Source of the DNA: Thraustochytrium sp. TN22
Lineage: Eukaryota; Sar; Bigyra; Thraustochytrida; Thraustochytriidae
Length of the DNA: 22,069 nucleotides
Assembly: GCA_013306675.1 (NCBI GenBank)
Contig: JABLUY010000352.1
Span: 6,526-28,594, forward strand
Direction: 5' to 3'
Shown here: positions 14,277 to 22,069 of the stretch, in pieces
Position numbering within the stretch: the stretch's first letter is position 1
How the letters are laid out: every line of letters begins with the position of its first letter
Position numbers and translations under genes: made by a program
The notes under the pieces: generated by a model
Databases searched by the model: none
The model's input: only the letters and a program-made list of their open reading frames with translations
What the model was told of the DNA's origin: nothing

Positions 14277-17200
14277 ATGGCGTCGGCGTCGAGCTCGTCG
14301 GCGCTCGAGTCGGAGCTGGAGGACTGCTTCGGGACAAGCGCGCTCGAGTCCCTGACATTGGACGGGCTCTGGGAGCGCGATGCGGACTACGCGAGCTGCC
14401 TGAACGCCTCGGGCCTGGTCACGTACGAGCCGGAAGTGGACTGGAGCTACAGCGAGGCAGAGGCGCCGGAGGTGTACCTGAATGCGTCGTCCAGCGTGTG
14501 CGGCGCGACGCCGGAGGACCCGAGCGAGGCGTGCTGCCAGGCGCTCTCGCGCGCGTCGGCATGCTCGCCCGGCGCCAACTCGAGTGTGACGCAAGAGTGC
14601 AAGGCCATGCTCGACAGCATCGTCTTCGAGACGTACGAGTGCGAATCGCCGGTGCTGCAGTATGTGGCGCTCATCTGCATCTTGGGCGGGCTCGGCGTGC
14701 TCAGCGTGGTCTGTGTCACCTGCCTTCGCCACTGGCGCTTCGGCGCGCTGCTGCGCAAGAACTACATCCTCTGGCGTCAGCGTCTGCTCGCCACACTCAT
14801 GGTGCAGACTTTCGCGCTCGTGCTGGTCGGGGCGCTCTCCGGCGTTCTGCTTGGCTTCACCGGCACGGTCACCACCTACTATACAGTGGACATGCTCGGG
14901 ATGACGCTGGCCGTAACGACGCCGGACGAGAACCGCAAGCTTATCTACCAGCAGCTGCGGCCCTTTGGCGGCCTCTTCTTCCTCATCACCTTCACGTACC
15001 CGATCGCCAGCATGACCGTCGCGCTCGTCGCGGAGAAGCAGATGCGCATGCGCGAGGCGCTGCGCATCTCCGGCATGCGCGACCTGGAGCAGATGCTCAC
15101 GTGGCTCATCACCTTCGTGCTCAAGTTCGCGCCGCTCGTCGTCGGCGCCGCCGTGCTCGCGCACCTGGGCGAGGTCTTCCCCAACACCAACATTGGCACG
15201 CTGGCGCTCTTCTTCATGTCCTTTACGCTGGCCATGGCCGGCCTGGCCTTTTTCGTGGCGGTCTTCTTCAGCCGCACGCGCCCTGCCGCGGTTGCCAGCA
15301 TCTTCGTCTCATACGTGGTTTTCTTCTCCAGCTTCCACTTCTTCAACGTCGGCACGCTCGAGGCGCAGCAGCAGGGCTGTCTGTTGGCGCCCGTCTGCCT
15401 CGCACTCGGCGTCAACACCATGCTAGACGACGCCTCGCTCGGCACGGGCTTTGCGCGTGCGGCTTCGCTCTTCGTCGACGACTCGCTCGCAGACCTCATT
15501 TCGCCCGAGGAGTGCTCGCGCCGCATGGTTCTGGCCGCCTTCATCTACCTCGCCGCCGCCTGGTACCTGGACCACGTCGTGCCGCAGGCGCACGGCGTGC
15601 GCCAGCGCCCGGACTTTTTCCTACAGCCGTTCTACCCGTACGCGCAGCGGCTCGCGCTGGCGCTGCAGGACGGCTTTCTGCGCCGGGCCGGGCCCTCCCA
15701 CTGCCGTCGCCACGCGCAGGCCCAGGCCACCGACGCCAGAGACCAGCTGCGCAAGTCCGCAAGCCGGTCCTCGGCCTCGTCGCACTCGACGCCCGCGAGC
15801 GAGGAGGTGAGCTTCGATCCGGAGGCCGTCCCAGCGGCCGCGGCGGATGTTGCGTCCGTCAGCAACACGGTGGAGATCAAGCGGCTGTCCAAGCACTTTC
15901 GCATCAACGGGCTGCGCGGCAAGCGCAAGGCGGTGGACGACCTCTCGCTGAGTCTGCAGCGCGACCAGGTCACGGCGCTGCTGGGTGCCAACGGCGCCGG
16001 CAAGAGCACGCTCATCAAGGTGCTCACGGGCATGCTGGCGCCCAGCAGCGGCGACGTCTCGGTCTTTGGCCAGTCCATCCGCTCCGAGATGCAGAGCATC
16101 CGCGGCCGCCTGGGCTGGTGCCCGCAGCACGACATTTTGTACCCCACGCTTACCGTCAAGCAGCACCTGGAGCTCTTTTCGGCGCTGCGCGGCAAGCGGC
16201 TGGACCTTGCGGCCAGCCGCCAGCTGCTGCGCGAGCTTAGCATGGCCGACAAGATGCACGCCAAGGCGCGCACGCTCAGCGGCGGCCAGCGCCGCAAGCT
16301 GTGCCTGGCCATGGCGCTCATCGGCGACACGGACGTGATTTTTCTGGACGAGATGACGGCCGGCGTGGACCCGGTCTCGCGCCGCGCTTGCTGGAACGTC
16401 ATTCTCAACAACCGCCCGGGCCGCGCCATCCTGCTCACCACGCACTTCCTCGACGAGGCCGACGTGCTCGGCGACAAGATCGCCATCATCGCCAACGGCG
16501 CTCTCTGCTGTGAGGGCACCTCGCTCGACCTCAAGCGCCGCTACGGCGACGGCTACCGCCTCGTCGTCGGCATCCCGCCCGCCGTGCGCTGCACGGCCGC
16601 CGATGTCGCCGCCGCCGTGCACGAGGCCATTCCGGCGGCCGCCGACCTCAGTTCGGACGGCTCCTCCAACGAGCCGCAGTTTAGCCTGCCGTTTGCGTCG
16701 GTGCGCGCCTTCCCACCGCTGCTGCGCCGCCTCGAGAACGGCCTGGGCTGTCAAGTCTCCATCTCCATCACCACGCTCGAGCAGGTCTTCCTCAAGGTGG
16801 CGGCCGCGCACACCGAGGAGGACATGAGCCTGGCGCACTTGGCGGCCGTCGCGCCCTATGTGCAGACGGCCAAGCGGCGCCCGCGCGCCTTTGGCGCCAT
16901 CGTCTGGATCAAGCGCCTCAACATTGCACTGCGCGACGCGCGCGCCTTTGGGCTCATCATCCTCATCCCGGTGCTCTTTTGCTGCGCGCTGCTGCTCGTG
17001 CCGCAGCTCCAGCTGTACTCGCTCATCTACTCTGGCGACGGCATCCTCGCGCCGCAGGGCACGGCAGCCTGCGAGGCCAGCATACCGGCCGGGGACTTGG
17101 GCTGGGCAGACACGAACTCCAGCCCGGTGGACTACCCGTCCTCGCTCTCGGGTGCGCTCGTCACGGAGGGCCGCACGTGCTGCCCGGCGCCCAACGCGAC

Positions 17201-18374
17201 CAGCGCGGCGCGCATCACGACCTACTTCCAGCGTTGCATCGAGGAGCTGCCGCAGTGCGTGCACCAGCAGGACGCCCGCCGCGAGCAGCGCAACTGCTAC
17301 ACGTCGCTGTACAGTTTCTGCTACGCGCTGCCGTGGCTCTGCACGCCCTCCGAGTGCTGCGACCCGCGCCACCACAAGTCGCCCTACTACCTGTGCCAGT
17401 CCGCGACGGCGTTGGACCCGACCAACCTCTTCACGACCGAGGACAAGCGCAACTACAATGTCTACTGCAACACGCGCGAGGTAGGCGTCGCGCAGGAGTA
17501 CGTGAACGCCTTTGTGCGCACGCTCGTAATCTTTTTGGGATTCGTCTTCCCGCCGGGCTCGGTCATCGCCTTTGCCGTGCTCGAGACCGAAGAGGCCCGC
17601 CAGACCAAGTTCCAGCAGCTCGTCAACGGCGTGTCCACATCCATCTACTGGGCGGCGCACGCCGTCTTTGACCACGCCACCACGCTCGTCCCCGTGGCCG
17701 TGCTGCCTGGCGTGCTGCTGCGCTGCACGGAGAGCTCCATCAACTACTCGTCTTCGGTTGTGCTGCAAGTCTGCCTGCTCACCGTGCTTTTCGTCGTGGC
17801 CTGCGTGCCGCTGGCCTACGCCATGAGCTTCTCCTTCCGGCGGCACGCCGACGCGCTCATCTGGATGATCATCTTCCAAGTGATTACGGGCGGCGCGCTC
17901 TCCGTGCTGGCCTACGTGCTCAAAGTGGTCCCGCTCGACGCTGGCTCCATCACAACCAACGACCTCGTCGAGGACTACTTGCGCTACGTCTTGGCGGTGC
18001 TGCCGGGCTACGCCTTCACGGACGGCCTGCTCCGTGCGCAGATCCAGATCGTCGACGCCTGCGCGTCCTACGACATTTGGGCCACGCTGTCGCAGTGCAC
18101 CACGCTCTACGATGTCGCCGGCTCCTACGCGTCCGCGTCCGAGGCTGTCAACGCCATGTCCAATGTGTCTGAACTGAGCGGCCACTACGAGCCAGACACC
18201 TCCGACACCTACATCAGCCTGGCCTACCTGGCGGCCGCCGCACTGCTTGGCTACTTGTACGTGGCGCTGCGCGAGGCCGGCCTCGTCTCCAGCTGGGCCT
18301 GCTTCGGCTGCACGCGCCGGGACGCGGCGCTGGTGCGGCACCGCAAGCTCGCCTCGGCATCAGCGACGGCGGCA

Positions 18375-18419
<45 letters not shown>

Positions 18420-19892
18420 ACCCTGGCGCTGGCCGCGTCGGCGCCCGTGGCGCACACCGTGGCGCCCGTGGCGCCCGTGGCGCACGCCACCTTAGTCGGC
18501 GAAGAGCCCGCCGAGGCGGCGACCGCGGTGGCGCCGGGCGGGGCCTCGCGGCGGCGCCTGCTGCAGCACCGGCGCAGCCAGTCGGCGCGCCTGGTGGAGG
18601 CTGGCACGCAGGACGTCGCAGCAGAGCGCGCACGCGTGCAGGCTACGACGGACGATGCCGTGCAGCTCCTGGGCGTGACCAAGTCGTACGACGGCGGCCG
18701 CGGCAGGCCTGCCGTGGACGACCTCTGGCTGGGCGTGCGGCGCGGCGAGATTTTCGGGTACCTGGGCGTGAACGGCGCCGGCAAGAGCACGACCATCAAG
18801 GTGCTGACGGGCGCCGAGCGCCCGACGCGCGGGACGGCCAGCGTGCTGGGCCACAGCGTGCGCACGCAGGTGGGCCGCGTGCGCCGCTCGCTCGGGTACT
18901 GCCCGCAGTACGAGGCGCTGTACGAGCTGCTCACGGTGCGCGAGCACCTGCGCATGTACGCGCGGATCCGGGGTCTGGCGGACCCGGGCGAGGCCGTGCG
19001 TCGCAGCATTGCGCGCATGCAGCTTGCGCGCTTCGAGAACGTCATCGCCAAGCACCTCTCCGGGGGCAACAAGCGCAAGCTCTCGGCGGCCATCGCCATG
19101 CTCGGGTCGCCCGAGGTGGTCGTGCTCGACGAGCCCACCAGCGGCGTCGACGCGCTCTCGCAGCGCTTCCTCTGGGAGGTGGTACGCGACACGACGCGGC
19201 GCACGCAGTCCGCCGTCCTGCTCGTGAGCCACAGCATGCCCGAGGTGGAGGCGCTCTCCTCGCGCATCGGCATCCTCATGGCCGGCCGTCTGCGCGCGCT
19301 CGGCACGGCCTCGCACCTCAAGCGCCTCTACGGGTCCTCCATCGCGGTCGAGCTCACGCTGCGCGCGCCCTCGGAGCAGCTCGCGGCCTCCAGCCTCCGC
19401 CTCGGCGACTACGTCGCGGCGGACCACCTCGACGCCGTCTGCGCGGCGCTCGGCAAGCCGCACCGCGCCCGTGCGCTGCGCCCGGGCGGCTCGGCGGCCG
19501 CCAGCGCCGTGGCCTACGCGCTCAACGCGCCGCCCTCGTACCGCGCGCGCTGGGACGACTTGCGCTCCTGGTGGCTGCTCGAGGACGCCGCCGAGGCCGC
19601 GCTGGCGGCGCTCGAGGCGCGCTGGGGCGGGCCCGACCGCGTCCTGCTGCAGGACCGCCACGGCCCGTATTTGCTGCTCAACGTCGCCAACCCTGACCTC
19701 CCCGTCGCCGACGTCTTCGAGCTGCTCGACCGCGACAAGGACGCCCTCGGCCTCGCCTCCTACTCCATCTCCACCACCGGCCTGGAGGCCGTCTTCCACA
19801 CCGTGGTTAACCGCGCCGGCGCCGACGCCGGTGCCGACGCCGACGCCGATGCCGATGTCGATAGTGAAAGCGAGGGGCGAGGGCGATGGTGA
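14277..19892 (+). CDS. ABCA-like: ABCA-subfamily full ABC transporter (1871 aa)
   Basis: This is a full transporter in the ABCA layout, likely moving lipids or other amphipathic substrates across a membrane using ATP. Residues 1-125 are a Cys-rich N-terminal extension with sequons at Asn43, Asn69 and Asn101, followed by a membrane span at about 127-150. The usual ABCA beginning, LLRKNYILWRQR, comes only at 158-169. Spans follow to about 432. NBD1 has Walker A GANGAGKST (570-578), CPQHD, LSGGQ (667-671), Walker B VIFLDE (687-692) and His723, then the ABCA hallmark TTLEQVF (832-838). A span at about 880-905 leads to a Cys-rich extracellular loop at about 910-1080 and further spans to about 1340. 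An Ala-Thr repeat linker starts near 1362. NBD2 has Walker A GVNGAGKST (1497-1505), LSGGN (1594-1598), VVVLDE (1614-1619) and His1652. The tail carries LEAVF near 1836 and an Asp-Ala run. The frame is a single open exon. Oddities are DEM for DEP in NBD1 and LSGGN in NBD2. Confidence 0.95.
18367..18421 (+). repeat. (GGCGAC)n hexanucleotide repeat in the ABCA linker
   Basis: About eight hexamers encode alternating Ala-Thr at roughly residues 1364-1381, in the linker between the second membrane domain and NBD2. Length changes would preserve the frame. Confidence 0.85.
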
Positions 19893-20015
19893 TGGCCTCG
19901 TGCCTGATTGATCTCGTAGCTAAGCTCTTAGCCGAGGAGCTCCAAGAGCCTGCCATCGCGAGCCTGGGCGAGAGTTGGTGATGGCAGGAGGACTCCAAGG
20001 CCAGTCCGAGACCAT

Positions 20016-20056
20016 GCAAGCAAGCAAGGAAGCAAGCAAGCAAGCAAGCAAGCAAG
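20016..20056. repeat. (AAGC)n tetranucleotide repeat
   Basis: About ten AAGC units are interrupted once by GAAGC. They lie about 125 bp past the ABCA stop codon, probably in its 3' UTR or just beyond it. Confidence 0.85.
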
Positions 20057-20490
20057 GCCTGGAGGCGCCTCGGACGCGGAGCGGCGCCCGAGCGCCTGCG
20101 CAGAAAGAATCCAAGCTGGCCTCTGAGAACGCCGGCGCATGCCGGCCGGCGCTAAAAGCACGGAGGGCCGGAGCATCCGCAGGCGCCTCTCGGCTGCTGG
20201 CCTGTCCCGGCCTGTCCTGGCAGGCTGCTCGGATCCGAGAGAGCTGGCGCACGTGCTCAACGCAGTGGCAGATGCACTCGATCATCGATGCGAGTCCATG
20301 CGAGTCCATGCAAGGCCAGGCGAGCACGCGAGCGACTTGCATGCAAGCGAGCGAGCGAGTGGAGCGATTCCGGATCGCCACGCCTCTCGAAAACCTTCCG
20401 TCTCATCTCTCCCGGCGGGTGGGGGGCTCGCCCCAACCAGGCTCGAGCCGCGTGCAGCCGTCGACCATACGCCGCACCTTCGCCGCGTGG

Positions 20491-20751
20491 TTGCAGCCTG
20501 AGCTGGCCGTGCGTGCACCGAGTTGTGTCCTCCAGCCGCTGGCCCTCCTGCGCCGCGCGTTGGTGGCCATGCGGCGCCGCAACTTGGAGCAAGACCGGTT
20601 GGTGGTGTTGGTACCTTTGCAGCCTGAGCTGGCCGTGCGTGCACCAAGTTGTGTCCTCCAGCCGCTGGCCCTCGGAGCCCTCCTGCGCCGCGCGTTGGTG
20701 GCCATGCTGCGCCGCAACTTGAAGCAAGCCCGGTTGGTGGTGTTGGTACCT
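20491..20751. repeat. Two-copy direct repeat, 126 bp and 135 bp
   Basis: Copy 1 is 20491-20616 and copy 2 is 20617-20751, directly adjacent. They differ by a few substitutions and by one 9-base insertion (GGAGCCCTC) in copy 2. Each copy runs from TTGCAGCCTGAGCTGG to TTGGTGGTGTTGGTACC. Confidence 0.95.
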
Positions 20752-21392
20752 ATCGAGGGGCCGCCACGCGCGCCACTGGAACGACCAACTCCAGGCCCCA
20801 CTGCAGGCAGGCCAGAGCAAGCAACCCAAGCTAAGGTTAAAACTGTAAGTGGATGACACGTCGTCCCGGGGCCGAGTCGGACGTCCGGAGTCCGGACCCA
20901 GCCTTACTAGCTGGCTGTCCGTCGCCAGCAGGACGCAGCGATCCATTCCAGGCCTGGTCCGGGCCGGCCGTCTGGCGCCGTCTGTCATGATCACGTTTCG
21001 AGAGCTCTGCGGCCCGCGCCTGTCCCTCGCGCACTGGCGTCGTCGCCATCGTGCCATCACGGTCCTGCGCGCTGCCAGCACTGCCAGCAGCCAGTGATCG
21101 TGATGTGAGCCGGCCTCAGCTCGCCAGACTCGGAGGCGGGGGGAGGCGCGCCCTTCGAGTCGTTCTCCGCGGCTTTCAGGCGTGGCGCTTGATCGCGGCT
21201 CTCGGCTCCCCGCCGCGCTGCGCGTCGCGTGCGCTGCGCGCGCCCACTGATGTGACGAGCCAAGTCACCCACCGCTCCGCTCGCTGCCGCCTCCGCTGGC
21301 CACTGCCCGCAGCGCACTGCATCCACTGGCACTGCAGTGGCAGGCATCGGTGCGGTTGGCGGCAACTTGGCGCATGATCATCATGTCAGCCC

Positions 21393-21425
21393 CTAGGCCC
21401 TAGCTCTAGAGCTAGCTGGGCCTAG
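21393..21425. repeat. Palindrome / inverted repeat with 15-base arms
   Basis: The core CTAGCTCTAGAGCTAG is a perfect 16-base palindrome. The arms extend with CTAGGCC on the left and GGCCTAG on the right, separated from the core on the right side by a 3-base bulge (CTG). It could form a hairpin in RNA or a cruciform in DNA; no gene end is evident beside it. Confidence 0.8.
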
Positions 21426-21600
21426 TCAGGGAACCCCCCAGCCGCGCGTGTGGAGGCCACTGGGCTCCTGTCCCGCCCCCGCTGTTGCGGCCTCCGCGCT
21501 GCGGCACATACACACGGCCAAGGAAGGCGCTCCTCGCGCGCGCCGCTGGCCAGGCCATGCTCAGCTGGCTGGCTGCCAGCCGCATTGATGTGAGCGCGCA

Positions 21601-21683
21601 CTCGCCTCTCGCCTCTCGCCTCGCCTCGCCTCGCCTCGCCTCGCCTCGGCGCGGCGCGCTCGCCTGCCTGCCTGCCTGCCTGG
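21601..21683. repeat. (CGCCT)n then (CCTG)n microsatellites
   Basis: CGCCTCT and CGCCT units run to about 21649; after a short GCGGCGCG break, CCTG units run 21663-21682. Confidence 0.85.
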
Positions 21684-22017
21684 CAGTGCCTGCACCGCTG
21701 CGTCCCGCGCCCTCCCGGACGCGGGGCGCCTCCCCGCACCCCCTCGCCCGCCAACAGCGCCCCGCCGTCCCCTCCGCAGTCCGCGGCGCCCGCGCTGCGG
21801 GGCCCCGCCGTGGCCTCCTGGTCTGTCCCCGCTGCGCGGCCAAGCCCCGCTCACTGGCAGCTGTGGTGGCGGCTGCTCATGTCTGCTTCTCTTGCAGTGG
21901 GCCGAGGAGCCGGCGCGTGCGCGACCAAGATGCATCTCGCGGGAGAACAACCCGCGGACGCCGCCGCCGCCCGCCGCCGCTACTGACTGCCCTGCCGCGC
22001 GCCCTGCTCTGCCTGCG

Positions 22018-22069
22018 CGCTGCGCTGCGCTGCGCTGCGCTGCGCTGCGCTGCGCTGCGCTGCGCTGCG
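22018..22069. repeat. (TGCGC)n pentanucleotide microsatellite at the window edge
   Basis: Ten or more perfect GCTGC/TGCGC units run to the last base, so the array continues past the window or the contig ends in it. Confidence 0.9.

Larger units (their letters stand above)
19893..22069. other. 2.2-kb region without a convincing gene; repeat-rich
   Basis: Frames are open on both strands (for example 19975-20856 plus, and 20257-21081 minus), but they overlap, have skewed composition and show no domain. What can be supported is the AAGC repeat, the 126/135-bp direct repeat, the palindrome at 21393-21425, CGCCT, CCTG and TGCGC microsatellites, and a possible 3' splice site ending at 21897. The ABCA 3' UTR must lie in the first few hundred bases; no clear polyadenylation signal is visible. 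Confidence 0.5.

Noticed and set aside
13494-15164. 556-codon minus-strand frame covering the ABCA leader and start
   Set aside because: It has Arg/Glu/His low complexity, crosses the CT tract (read as an Arg-Glu repeat) and the ABCA coding start, and shows no domain.
15621-18341. 906-codon minus-strand frame inside the ABCA gene
   Set aside because: It is an antisense shadow of the transporter; its His/Arg/Gly/Val-rich composition mirrors the GC-rich third positions of the sense frame.
19975-20856. 293-codon plus-strand frame after the ABCA gene
   Set aside because: It begins in an AAGC repeat, has no domain, overlaps similarly long minus-strand frames, and its direct repeat shows no bias to silent changes; kept only as a repeat.
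20257-21081. 274-codon minus-strand frame rich in His and Gln
   Set aside because: Same interval as the plus frame; composition follows the repeat, and no recognisable motif is present.
1-22069. tRNA, rRNA or transposase genes
   Set aside because: I saw no B-box-like TTCGAAT context, rRNA blocks, terminal inverted repeats with a transposase, or reverse-transcriptase motifs; small RNAs could still be missed by eye.

Overview
This is nuclear DNA of a GC-rich unicellular eukaryote, most likely a microalga or related protist (a haptophyte- or stramenopile-like genome is my guess; the lineage is an inference). The reasons are: a full-length ABCA-type ABC transporter, an INO80C/Ies6-like chromatin subunit, a molybdenum-cofactor enzyme with an organelle-type presequence, long uninterrupted reading frames, no operons or bacterial ribosome-binding sites, abundant short tandem repeats, and Cys/His 'HGGG' zinc-finger repeats and kinesin-light-chain TPR proteins of the kind expanded in algae and oomycetes.

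Layout. 1-434: 3' end of an unknown coiled-coil gene (+). 1569-2477: single-EF-hand protein (+). 2682-3266: MoaC/CNX3-like cyclic pyranopterin monophosphate synthase (-), convergent with the EF-hand gene. 3857-4879 (-) and 5004-6518 (+): two head-to-head genes 124 bp apart that share an N-terminal TRRxLLSW motif and a C-terminal CxxC-x10-CxxH finger but have unrelated middles (a zinc-finger array versus Ser/Ala/Lys-rich repeats). 6519-6789: degenerate repeat. 6790-7646 (-): a broken TPR gene with one frameshift and one stop. 7799-10036 (-) and 11544-13643 (+): two paralogous proteins with an N-terminal module, a TIR-like domain that keeps a candidate catalytic Glu, and a TPR array; an INO80C/Ies6-like gene (10281-11117, -) lies between them. 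14277-19892 (+): a 1871-residue ABCA full transporter with an unusual Cys-rich N-terminal extension. 19893-22069: no convincing gene; a two-copy direct repeat of 126/135 bp, a palindrome, microsatellites, and a possible splice acceptor near the end.

How the genes relate. There is no shared pathway across the whole window. The EF-hand, MoaC, INO80C-like and ABCA genes look like core genes. The stretch from about 3.6 to 13.6 kb looks like an accessory block, with lineage-expanded zinc-finger and TIR-like/TPR families, a decayed TPR copy and internal repeat growth. The TIR-like plus TPR pair is the best candidate for an undescribed system: it has the sensor-plus-NADase layout of innate-immune or cell-death proteins, but no nucleotide-binding module is visible between the two parts. 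That function is an inference from motif order and has not been shown.
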